Shown here: positions 54,831 to 64,000 of the stretch, piece by piece
How positions within the stretch are numbered: the stretch's first letter is position 1
How the letters are laid out: each line of letters starts with the position of its first letter
DNA from: Acinetobacter tjernbergiae DSM 14971 = CIP 107465
GTDB lineage: Bacteria; Pseudomonadota; Gammaproteobacteria; Pseudomonadales; Moraxellaceae
Direction of reading: 5' to 3'
DNA: 64,000 nt
Assembly (NCBI RefSeq): GCF_000374425.1
Contig: NZ_KB894358.1
Span: forward strand, 113,845 to 177,844
Program-made: the position numbers and the translations under genes
Notes under the pieces: model-generated
Database searches by the model: none
The model's input: only the letters and a program-made list of their open reading frames with translations
What the model was told of the DNA's origin: nothing

Positions 54831-56189
54831 ATGCACTTTCGTTTTATGTCTTATTTTCAGCAAAAGCTTAACACGCAACTCACTTCTGCATTTGATCTAC
54901 TTTCACAACTTTGTGATATGACAGGTCTCATCTATTTACATGATCAAAACAGCCCTATTATCGCTTTTTTACCGCAAAAATTTTTATTATTTCAACAATC
55001 AATACTCAAGCAATTCCATCAAACTGAATTTAATCAATATATACAAACTGAAACAGTATCAATTATAGATTTTTCAAGCTTTGATTCAAAGCAAGCCCCC
55101 CAAAGTGACACTTGCTTCAATGGAGGATATATTGGTTTTTTTAGTTATGACTATAGTGCAAATCAGTTTGTAGATGTCACTCATCATCTGCAACCTAATT
55201 TCTTCTTAGGTCAATACACGACCTTTTTAAAATTTCATGAGAACGAATGGTACTTTTATAGCGACGATCAAGATCAGAATATTTACGAGCAAATATCGAT
55301 ATTGCTCAATAAACCGATGAGAAAAAAGCTAAATCCGCTTTCTTTAGTTGAAAAATGCCACCCTCGCTGGTCGAAACAACAATATATACAAGCATTCGAT
55401 CAAGTTCAGGAATATATTAAAGCAGGTGATTGTTATCAAATTAATCTAACTCAAGAGTTCATTGCAACTGCTCAAGGTTCATTATTAGATCAAGCACAAA
55501 ACTTATGGGAGCTTACTCATGCCCCTTATGCAGGTTATCTGAAAATAGATGATTTTGAGCTGCTCAGCTGTTCACCAGAACTGTTTATTGAATTTCAAGC
55601 AAATCGAAAAATTAAAACACGTCCAATCAAAGGCACTATGCCGCGTTTTGAAGATGATCAACAAGACCAAATATCAAAAAATAAACTCAGTCAATCTGAA
55701 AAAGATCAGGCTGAAAACGTCATGATTGTTGACTTACTCCGCAATGATTTAAGTGTGTATGCTGAAATAGGCTCTGTTGAGACAACAAAATTATTTGAAA
55801 TTGAAAGCTTCAATCAAGTACACCATATGGTGAGTGAAATCACAGCAGTATTAAAAGAAGATGTTAATCCAATAGAGATGTTATTGTCGGCACTCCCTGG
55901 TGGTTCGATTACAGGTGCACCAAAAATTCGTGCCATGCAAATTATTGAAGAATTAGAAGGTGCTCCACGTGGTGCTTATTGTGGCAGTTTAGGCTATTTT
56001 AATTTTGATGGAACAGGTCGTTGGAACATTCTGATCCGTAGCATCCAAAAGTATCAAGATCAATTATCGTTATGGGCTGGCGGTGGTATTACCATCGCAT
56101 CTAATGCAGAAGCCGAATATCAAGAATGCTTCGATAAAATTTCTGCCATGCTTGATTTAATCAATACATGGCAGATGTCTGAAAACTAA
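54831..56189 (+). CDS. pabB: Aminodeoxychorismate synthase component I
   Basis: PabB (452 residues) makes 4-amino-4-deoxychorismate from chorismate for folate synthesis, using ammonia from PabA. It is a TrpE-family protein, and the PabB-specific active-site Lys is present in KTRPIKGTMPR (TrpE has PIAGT). Other motifs are GDCYQINLTQEF, LLSCSPELFIE, ENVMIVDLLRNDLS and SALPGGSITGAPKIRAMQII. The ATG at 54831 lacks a good ribosome-binding site; a second Met five codons on is possible. Confidence 0.92.
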   Translation: MHFRFMSYFQQKLNTQLTSAFDLLSQLCDMTGLIYLHDQNSPIIAFLPQKFLLFQQSILKQFHQTEFNQYIQTETVSIIDFSSFDSKQAPQSDTCFNGGYIGFFSYDYSANQFVDVTHHLQPNFFLGQYTTFLKFHENEWYFYSDDQDQNIYEQISILLNKPMRKKLNPLSLVEKCHPRWSKQQYIQAFDQVQEYIKAGDCYQINLTQEFIATAQGSLLDQAQNLWELTHAPYAGYLKIDDFELLSCSPELFIEFQANRKIKTRPIKGTMPRFEDDQQDQISKNKLSQSEKDQAENVMIVDLLRNDLSVYAEIGSVETTKLFEIESFNQVHHMVSEITAVLKEDVNPIEMLLSALPGGSITGAPKIRAMQIIEELEGAPRGAYCGSLGYFNFDGTGRWNILIRSIQKYQDQLSLWAGGGITIASNAEAEYQECFDKISAMLDLINTWQMSEN

Positions 56190-56203
56190 ATCTCAATATA
56201 GAT

Positions 56204-57289
56204 TTATAAAACTTTCGTTTTAAGGGTATCCACTAGACGTTGGTTTTGTTCATCTGTACCAACCGTGATACGCAAGAATTGATTAATGCGTGGTTTATTG
56301 AAATAACGAACAATAATCCCCTGCTCACGGAGTTGTTGTGCAAGCTGTGCAGCATCATGTTGTGGGTGAGTTGCAAAAATAAAATTCGCTTTTGAGGGTA
56401 GAACATCAAATCCTAAAGCCGTTAAATCAGCAACCAAGTGTTCACGACTCTCAATCACTTTTGTACATTGAGCTTCAAAATAGCTTTGATCTTCGAAGGA
56501 GGCAACTGCAGCTGCAATCGCAAAACGATCAATTGGATACGAGTTAAAACTATTCTTTACAGCTTCAAGTGCGGCAATCAAATGAGATTGTGCGATCGCA
56601 AATCCAACACGCAAGCCAGCCAATGACCGTGATTTTGATGTCGTTTGGCAAACCACTAGATTTTCATATTGATTGACCAATTGAACTGCTGATTCTGCAC
56701 CAAAATCCACATAGGCTTCATCAATCACAATTACTCGATCAGGATTGGCTTTTAACACCTGTTCAATTTGATCTAAGCCTAATGCAATACTCGTCGGTGC
56801 ATTCGGATTAGTAATGATAATACCGCCATTTTCCTGTTCATAATCCGATACATCAATTTCGAATTTTTCATTCAATGGAATCTGCTTGGTTTGAGTTCCA
56901 AAAAACTGGCTATAAACAGGATAAAAACTATAGGTAATATCAGGATAAAGAATCGGCTCTTTCTGAATAAAAAAAGCTTTAAAAATATGTGCTAGGACTT
57001 CATCCGACCCATTACCAACAAAAACTTGTTCAATGCCAACATGCTGCTGTTTGGCAATAGCTTGCTTTAGAGCAGTTGCATCTGGGTCTGGATAGAGACG
57101 CAGAGCATCCGCGTTATTCACTAAAACAGATTGGACAGCTTCCACAACTTTGGGTGATGGTGGATATGGATTTTCATTAGTATTGAGTTTAAGTAAGTTC
57201 TGAATCTTAGGCTGCTCACCAGGTACATATGGCTCAAGCTCACGAACTTCTGGACTCCAAAAACGCATTTGTTCTGCTGTAACCGTCAT
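56204..57289 (-). CDS. hisC: Histidinol-phosphate aminotransferase
   Basis: HisC (361 residues) is the PLP-dependent aminotransferase that converts imidazole-acetol phosphate to histidinol phosphate. Key residues are in [11 protein letters not shown], the Asn-Pro of [11 protein letters not shown], the Asp/Tyr of VIDEAYVDF and the PLP lysine in [16 protein letters not shown] use the ATG at 57287-57289, which has GAGAG upstream; the frame stays open for 16 more codons upstream. It lies 64 bases after hisD. Confidence 0.94.
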   Translation of the reverse strand: MTVTAEQMRFWSPEVRELEPYVPGEQPKIQNLLKLNTNENPYPPSPKVVEAVQSVLVNNADALRLYPDPDATALKQAIAKQQHVGIEQVFVGNGSDEVLAHIFKAFFIQKEPILYPDITYSFYPVYSQFFGTQTKQIPLNEKFEIDVSDYEQENGGIIITNPNAPTSIALGLDQIEQVLKANPDRVIVIDEAYVDFGAESAVQLVNQYENLVVCQTTSKSRSLAGLRVGFAIAQSHLIAALEAVKNSFNSYPIDRFAIAAAVASFEDQSYFEAQCTKVIESREHLVADLTALGFDVLPSKANFIFATHPQHDAAQLAQQLREQGIIVRYFNKPRINQFLRITVGTDEQNQRLVDTLKTKVL

Positions 57290-57353
57290 TGTTCTACTCT
57301 CATATATCTCAAAAAAGGGGCTTTTATCAGCCCCCATCTATTCTTCGAATCAG

Positions 57354-58643
57354 TTATTGATAGCGATAGCGTGCCGAGCGTGCATGGGCATCAAGATTTT
57401 CTTCAACAGCAAGGACATCGGCGGTTTTCGCCAAGGTTTTAACCCCTTCTTTTGAGCACATAATCAGACTTGAACGTTTCTGGAAATCATAGACACCAAG
57501 CGGTGAAGAAAAACGTGCTGTACCAGAGGTCGGCAAGACATGGTTTGGACCAGCACAATAGTCACCAATCGCTTCAGGCGTATAGCGCCCCATAAAGATC
57601 GCACCCGCATGACGAATCTCTTGACTCATTAATTCTGCCTCATCGAGACATAATTCCAAATGCTCTGGAGCAACCTGATTAATGAGTTCAACCGCTTCTG
57701 CACGATCTTTAACAAGAATCAATGCACCACGATTTTGAATCGAAGTTCGAGCAATCTCTGCTTTTGGTAGTTCACTTAAATGTTTTTCAATCGCAGCATC
57801 AACCGCATTTAAAAGTGCTTCATCCGGAGTAACAAAAATGGCCTGAGCAACAGTATCATGCTCTGCTTGAGACAATACATCCATAGCTAGCCATTCTGCA
57901 TTATTTTCACCTTCAGCATAAACCAAAATTTCCGAAGGCCCTGCAATCATATCAATACCGACCTGACCAAAAACAGCACGTTTTGCAGCAGCAACGAAAC
58001 GATTTCCTGGACCTGTAATTTTATCTACCGCAGGAATTGTCTGTGTACCGTAAGCCAATCCAGCAACAGCTTGCGCACCACCAATCGTAAAGACTCGACT
58101 CACCCCTGCTAAATAAGCAGCAGCGAGTACCAATGGATTCAATTCACCATTTGGTGCAGGAACAACCATGATAATTTCAGGCACACCTGCCACATGAGCA
58201 GGCAAAGCATTCATTAATACTGAAGAAGGATAAGATGCCAACCCACCTGGCACATAAATCCCAACACGATCAAGTGGCGTGACTTTTTGACCTAGTGTAT
58301 TACCCAACTCATCGACATAAGTCCAACCTTCTTGCTTTTGCGCTTGATGAAAAGTGCGAATACGTTTTGCAGCAAGCTCCAAGGCTTCACGAATTTCAGT
58401 ACTTAAACCATCAAATGCTATTTTGAGTTGTTCTTGAGTGAGTTCTAGATCTGAGAATTGATGCGCAGGATGTCGATCAAACTGTTGTGTTAATTTAAGT
58501 ACATGATCGTCACCATACTGACGAACATCAGCAATAATTTGATCTACAGTTTGTATTAATTGAGGATCATTAACTGTTTCAAATGCTAAAAGTTCAGCAA
58601 ATCGTTGTTTAAAGTTTTGATCCTGAGTCGATAAACGTCGCAT
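57354..58643 (-). CDS. hisD: Histidinol dehydrogenase
   Basis: HisD (429 residues) oxidises histidinol to histidine in two NAD-dependent steps with a zinc ion. Family signatures are [20 protein letters not shown] and [24 protein letters not shown] and the metal and base residues of [11 protein letters not shown] and [10 protein letters not shown] are also present. The start is the ATG at 58641-58643; an in-frame GTG four codons upstream is possible. It is between hisG and hisC. Confidence 0.95.
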   Translation of the reverse strand: MRRLSTQDQNFKQRFAELLAFETVNDPQLIQTVDQIIADVRQYGDDHVLKLTQQFDRHPAHQFSDLELTQEQLKIAFDGLSTEIREALELAAKRIRTFHQAQKQEGWTYVDELGNTLGQKVTPLDRVGIYVPGGLASYPSSVLMNALPAHVAGVPEIIMVVPAPNGELNPLVLAAAYLAGVSRVFTIGGAQAVAGLAYGTQTIPAVDKITGPGNRFVAAAKRAVFGQVGIDMIAGPSEILVYAEGENNAEWLAMDVLSQAEHDTVAQAIFVTPDEALLNAVDAAIEKHLSELPKAEIARTSIQNRGALILVKDRAEAVELINQVAPEHLELCLDEAELMSQEIRHAGAIFMGRYTPEAIGDYCAGPNHVLPTSGTARFSSPLGVYDFQKRSSLIMCSKEGVKTLAKTADVLAVEENLDAHARSARYRYQ

Positions 58644-58749
58644 CAATTTACCCACAAGGCGAATAAGAGAAGGCTAAGTTTACTCTTTTTCAGGCGACTT
58701 GTGGGCATCATCTCTGCAACTATCGTTCAGTCATGATGGAAAATCACGT

Positions 58750-60695
<1,946 letters not shown>

Positions 60696-60947
60696 TTAAG
60701 CTCCGAAAAGGCTTGCTTTGCGCCATTCGTCTTTTGTCATTGCACGAATCGTGACCGCATGAACTTCACCACTCGCAATATAAGAATTTAACGGTGCGTA
60801 AACGGCTTGTTGACGAGTAACCGTACGCTTACCATCAAACTGATCATCAACAATTCGAAGGTCGAATTTTCCAGCTTGGCCACTCACTGCTACTTCTGCT
60901 TCAGGGAAAGCTTCTTTTAAAATTTGCGTGAGCTGCTCACTATTCAT
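60696..60947 (-). CDS. ibaG: BolA-family protein, IbaG-like
   Basis: This 83-residue BolA-fold protein has the KH-like helix-turn and the conserved His in SGEVHAVTIRAMTKDEW, a ligand for shared 2Fe-2S clusters with monothiol glutaredoxin. The acid-related IbaG subgroup is always found upstream of murA, as here. It is first of the murA-his operon. Confidence 0.88.
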   Translation of the reverse strand: MNSEQLTQILKEAFPEAEVAVSGQAGKFDLRIVDDQFDGKRTVTRQQAVYAPLNSYIASGEVHAVTIRAMTKDEWRKASLFGA

Positions 60948-61043
60948 TACAAGACCTCTTATACAACCATTGGCGTAAAACGGTATATTTTACTATAACT
61001 TTTTCACATAATTCAGTAAGCCGTTTCTTTTTTTATCGATAAA

Positions 61044-61071
61044 AAAAGAGGCTATGTCAAAAGCCTCTTTT
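61044..61071 (-). terminator. Terminator after hpf
   Basis: AAAAGAGGCT/AGCCTCTTTT with an ATGTCAAA loop; on the minus strand a T run follows, 15 bases after the hpf stop. Confidence 0.88.
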
Positions 61072-61085
61072 GATAAAGAAAAAAC

Positions 61086-61427
61086 TTAGGTCAATATTGC
61101 CAGCTCATGCTGATAAGAACACTGTATTTTTCTATGTTTTGCAAGCTGTCTTTTTAATTTTTCTGTTAATTTATTAATTGAAGTATACATATCATCAGCC
61201 GTTGCCTGCGCAAACAACTCAATCCCTGGCAGACGAATAATCGCTTCAGCAATATGATTTGCACTACCTTTGTGAGATCGCTTATCAATTTGATGATCTT
61301 TAGCCAATTTGATTTGCATACTATTTACTTGATCTAGATGCTTGGTCATTTGACTAAATTTAGTTTTTATATTTTCTTCAATAGCAGGCGTGATGGTTAA
61401 ATGGTGTCCACGAATTGTTATTTGCAT
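61086..61427 (-). CDS. hpf: Ribosome hibernation promoting factor
   Basis: This 113-residue short-form HPF/RaiA protein sits in the ribosome decoding channel and promotes 70S dimerisation in stationary phase. MQITIRGHHLTITPAIEENIKTKF and the C-terminal DDMYTSINKLTEKLKRQLAKHRKI are typical. The start is the ATG at 61425-61427, with GAGGG upstream; a longer frame from 61475 is less likely. It follows rpoN, the common arrangement. Confidence 0.93.
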   Translation of the reverse strand: MQITIRGHHLTITPAIEENIKTKFSQMTKHLDQVNSMQIKLAKDHQIDKRSHKGSANHIAEAIIRLPGIELFAQATADDMYTSINKLTEKLKRQLAKHRKIQCSYQHELAILT

Positions 61428-61594
61428 AATTCTATCCCTCACCTTTTCTAAGGATACAAAAAATCGCTCAGGCAATATTAATGCTCACAATGTGATTAAA
61501 CATCCATTAAATCATCCGAACGATTCCTTTAGTGATTATTGAAAAATTCATTATTTCGTCATAATGAACGCTTAGAATAGTCACACCTTGAAAT

Positions 61595-63043
61595 TTAGAT
61601 CAAGACTTTTCTTTCTGAAGACGATGGAATATGTAACGATTCGCGATATTTTGCGACAGTCCGTCGAGCAACCTCAATCCCTTCATTTTTCAACATTTCA
61701 GCAATTGCATTATCTGACAAAGGCTTGCGTGGATTTTCATTTAAAACCAGCTTTTTAATCATTGCACGAATAGCAGTAGATGATGCCTCCCCACCTGCAG
61801 TCGTTCCAACGTGGCTGGAAAAGAAGTACTTCAACTCAAATAAACCACGCGGAGTTAACATATACTTATTCGTGGTCACACGTGAAACTGTAGATTCGTG
61901 CAATTCAACCTCTTCAGCAACATCTCGAAGCACTAGAGGTTTCATTGCTTCTGCTCCTTGTTCCAAGAAGGCACGTTGGTGTTCAACTATACAAGTTGCA
62001 ACTTTTAATAAGGTTTTATGACGTTCATCAATACTTTTAATAAAGTTTTTTGCGTCAAGCATCTGATTTCGTAAATATACGTTATCATCACTTTGATCAG
62101 CACGACGAATCATATTTGAATAAAAAGAATTAACCCGTAATTTAGGCATAACATCAGGGTTAAGCTGTACTTGCCAATGCTGGTCTTTCTTAGAAACGAC
62201 CACATCAGGAACTTGGTATTCAGATTCTTGTTGGTTAAACTCTAAACCAGGATATGGTTTTAAAGTTTTTAATAGATCAACCGCACCTTTCAATTGCTCT
62301 TTAGATAAACCAGTTTGTTTCAATAACTTATTTAAATCATTTGAAATTAACAACTCATAATATTGCAATAATTTCTTTGCTTCGACCAAATACTGAGCTT
62401 TCGTATCTACTGTTTCTAATTGAATATTTAAACATTCCGCCAAATTACGAGAACCAACACCAATCGGGTCTAAGCGTTGTATATGTTTTAAAACAACAAT
62501 AATTTCATCTTGCTCAACCTCTTCATTACTTTCCATTTCTTGTAATAATCGAGTAACTGCTAGTAAAATATCATCTAAACCAGTGTCTAAAAAACCCTTA
62601 TCGTCCAGAGAATCTACAATACAATATGCTATCAACTTATCTACAATAGAAAAATGCAGTAAATTCACCTGTTCTAGAATATGCTCTTTCAGGCTTAATT
62701 GAACTTGACGATTATCTTCTCTTTCTTCATATTCTGGCGATGCTAAAGCCGTCGATTGATGGGTATAAATATCATCCCATTCCGTATCAACGGGCAAATC
62801 ATTTGGTAAATGATCCGCATTAAGTTCAGTAGTTAAATCTGCCGCTTCATTTGGCTCTAAAGAAGATAAACTTTCAGTTGTATTTATCTCTTCAATTTTT
62901 TCAAGTAAAGGGTTACTATCTAATTGAATTTGTATTTCTTGTTCCAATTCCAAACTAGAAAGTTGTAGTAAACGAATTGCCTGCTGTAATTGAGGGGTTA
63001 ACGACAAACTATTCGCAACTTTCAACCCAACAGATAATTTCAT
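61595..63043 (-). CDS. rpoN: RNA polymerase sigma-54 factor
   Basis: RpoN (482 residues) directs RNA polymerase to -24/-12 promoters that need enhancer proteins. The N-terminal activator region is Gln/Leu-rich (LTPQLQQAIRLLQLSSLELEQEIQ), followed by an acidic region, the core-binding domain, a helix-turn-helix (LRDVAEEVELHESTVSRVTTNKYM) and the C-terminal RpoN box ARRTVAKYRE. It is followed by hpf after 167 bases. Confidence 0.97.
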   Translation of the reverse strand: MKLSVGLKVANSLSLTPQLQQAIRLLQLSSLELEQEIQIQLDSNPLLEKIEEINTTESLSSLEPNEAADLTTELNADHLPNDLPVDTEWDDIYTHQSTALASPEYEEREDNRQVQLSLKEHILEQVNLLHFSIVDKLIAYCIVDSLDDKGFLDTGLDDILLAVTRLLQEMESNEEVEQDEIIVVLKHIQRLDPIGVGSRNLAECLNIQLETVDTKAQYLVEAKKLLQYYELLISNDLNKLLKQTGLSKEQLKGAVDLLKTLKPYPGLEFNQQESEYQVPDVVVSKKDQHWQVQLNPDVMPKLRVNSFYSNMIRRADQSDDNVYLRNQMLDAKNFIKSIDERHKTLLKVATCIVEHQRAFLEQGAEAMKPLVLRDVAEEVELHESTVSRVTTNKYMLTPRGLFELKYFFSSHVGTTAGGEASSTAIRAMIKKLVLNENPRKPLSDNAIAEMLKNEGIEVARRTVAKYRESLHIPSSSERKVLI

Positions 63044-63311
63044 AGCACCTTCCTTTTAAGATAAGCAAAAAACATGCCTACTTATATATTTATAACATAA
63101 TGCAAAGTTTACGCCTATAGAAGAACGAATATTCATCACACTTTTTCTATTAAAAAAAAATAATTGATTTGATAATTTTGATAGAAATAATCATAAGCTG
63201 TCATAAAAGACTATTTGTTATCCACAATTATTATTAAAAATACACTTAATTTCATTTCTCCAAAAATTTTTAAATCAATACCTTCAAGAGATTTAGCAAG
63301 GTAAAACTTTT
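63044..63311. other. AT-rich region upstream of rpoN with a perfect DnaA box
   Basis: This 268-base gap is very AT-rich. TTATCCACA at 63218-63226 is an exact DnaA box. The rpoN promoter should lie here; none was clear. Confidence 0.5.
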
Positions 63312-63653
63312 TTACTCTATAATTTGCTGCTTTAGGCATTCACTCATTTCATCCAATACTTTCTGCCCCATAGTTTTTCGCACAAGATCATTTAAATCCC
63401 CTGATAGAAAGCCAGACCAAGTCGTACTCGTTGAACCAGAAGAATGCGCATAACGACCAGAAGCAGACCAGACCTTTTGATCTGATGTAATAAAAGCTAC
63501 ATATAACTCCCCTTCAGGATCATCCAATATCCATTCGCGAATAACCCTAGGTTCTTGATTTTGTTTCTCTATGTTTTTTAAAGCTGTTCAATATTAAGAA
63601 ACACAAATAGATAGAAGCAATAGCAGATAAAAGTATTTTATTAAAATGAGCAT
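63312..63653 (-). pseudogene. Decayed small lipoprotein gene with two in-frame stops
   Basis: From the ATG at 63651-63653 the frame gives a lipoprotein-like signal (MLILIKYFYLLLLSIC). It then hits TAA and TGA at codons 20 and 22, and continues open for about 90 codons to 63312. That part contains EWILDDPEGELYVAFITSD, a segment of folded-protein character. The conserved-looking part begins before any usable start codon, so the gene is probably inactive. Alternatively the downstream part could start from a TTG at 63527 (71 residues). No function recognised. Confidence 0.6.
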
Positions 63654-63727
63654 TTACGAGAGTTTTAAATATCAATTCACAATAATTTTTTTATTAATAT
63701 AATATATTTTTAATTCTGCCCCAATAA

Positions 63728-63761
63728 AAAACACCCCCTAACCGCTAGGTTAGGGGGTGTT
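63728..63761 (-). terminator. Terminator of the rRNA operon
   Basis: A near-perfect 13-bp stem (ACACCCCCTAACC/GGTTAGGGGGTGT) with a four-base loop; on the minus strand TTTTTT follows. It lies 11 bases past the 5S gene end. Confidence 0.95.
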
Positions 63762-63771
63762 AGAGTTTAAA

Positions 63772-63886
63772 AGCTGGCGATGACTTACTCTCACATGGCA
63801 AACGCCACACTACCATCAGCGCTAAGAGGTTTCACTTCTGAGTTCGGGAAGGGATCAGGTGGTTCACTCTTGCTATTGTCGCCAGC
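63772..63886 (-). rRNA. rrf: 5S ribosomal RNA
   Basis: About 115 bases on the minus strand. The ends GCTGGCGA and TCGCCAGC pair as helix I, and the conserved CCCGAACTCAGAAGTGAAAC loop region is present. Ends are placed within one or two bases by pairing. The rest of the operon lies beyond the right edge. Confidence 0.96.
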
Positions 63887-64000
63887 AAACTGTTGTGGTG
63901 CTTTGGGGTCTTATTCACATTACTTAATAATGTATGCCTTACTTACGAACCAAAGAGTTATTAACGGATTAGATAATTGGTCTGTATTGTAACTAGTATT
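63887..64000 (-). other. 23S-5S rRNA spacer (partial)
   Basis: These 114 bases upstream of the 5S gene on the minus strand should be the internal transcribed spacer following 23S rRNA. No tRNA is seen in it. The 23S 3' end is not reached with certainty. Confidence 0.6.

Noticed and set aside
56187..56206. TAAATCT/AGATTTA hairpin between convergent pabB and hisC
   Set aside because: All A-T and weak, overlapping both gene ends; not convincing as a terminator.
63780..63992. A frame across the 5S rRNA gene
   Set aside because: It is rRNA sequence read as protein.

Overview
The window looks like Acinetobacter chromosome. It is AT-rich DNA with a fused nuoCD, a BfmRS-type two-component pair, a six-gene locus with the order known in Acinetobacter as filABCDEF, a prs-nadV-nrtR nicotinamide salvage cluster, and short intergenic repeats. 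I see no prophage, complete insertion sequence or CRISPR array. Three genes carry clear lesions. All product names come from reading motifs, not from database searches.

Layout. 0-5.5 kb: the start of the respiratory complex I operon (nuoA-B-CD-E-F-G, minus strand, running off the left edge). 5.9-7.8 kb: a membrane diguanylate cyclase and a small unknown gene. 7.9-10.3 kb: bfmS and bfmR. 10.8-15.7 kb: nrdA and nrdB (class Ia ribonucleotide reductase), separated by a 43-residue membrane peptide and an MreB-like fragment with a membrane anchor, behind tandem NrdR-type boxes and a DnaA box. 15.7-20 kb: a broken Asp-box lipoprotein gene, a frameshifted esterase gene and a zinc alcohol dehydrogenase. 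20.3-21.9 kb: two exported proteins of unknown function. 22.1-25.6 kb: PRPP synthetase-like gene, nadV and nrtR. 25.6-28 kb: a GMC oxidoreductase and a small exported protein. 28.0-28.5 kb: four tRNA genes (Pro, Arg, His, Pro).

28.6-36.8 kb: nadA, argJ, a palindromic repeat element, ogt, a guanidinium exporter behind a guanidine-II riboswitch, two unknown genes, and a copper operon (Met/His-rich protein, copA, copB). 37.0-37.8 kb: a 12-bp-periodic array of DnaA-box-like sequences, then rpe. 38.3-39.3 kb: two small ORFs each followed by a 60-bp attC-like site, which looks like an integron cassette remnant without an integrase. 39.4-46.2 kb: S-formylglutathione hydrolase, a membrane C13 peptidase, rsmJ, uppP, tsaB, a gamma-carbonic-anhydrase-like protein and two Nudix hydrolases. 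46.2-54.3 kb: the fil locus. 54.8-63.0 kb: pabB, hisC-hisD-hisG-murA-ibaG, hpf and rpoN. 63.3-64 kb: a decayed lipoprotein gene, then the terminator and 5S gene of an rRNA operon transcribed leftward.

The items most worth following up are these. First, the fil locus pairs an abundant-looking exported repeat protein with a C39-type cysteine peptidase and outer-membrane barrels, the same parts list as the Pseudomonas Fap amyloid system. Second, the head-to-tail DnaA-box array may be a DnaA-titrating or origin-control locus. Third, the orphan attC cassettes carry two unrecognised genes. Fourth, an MreB-like subdomain sits inside the ribonucleotide reductase locus.
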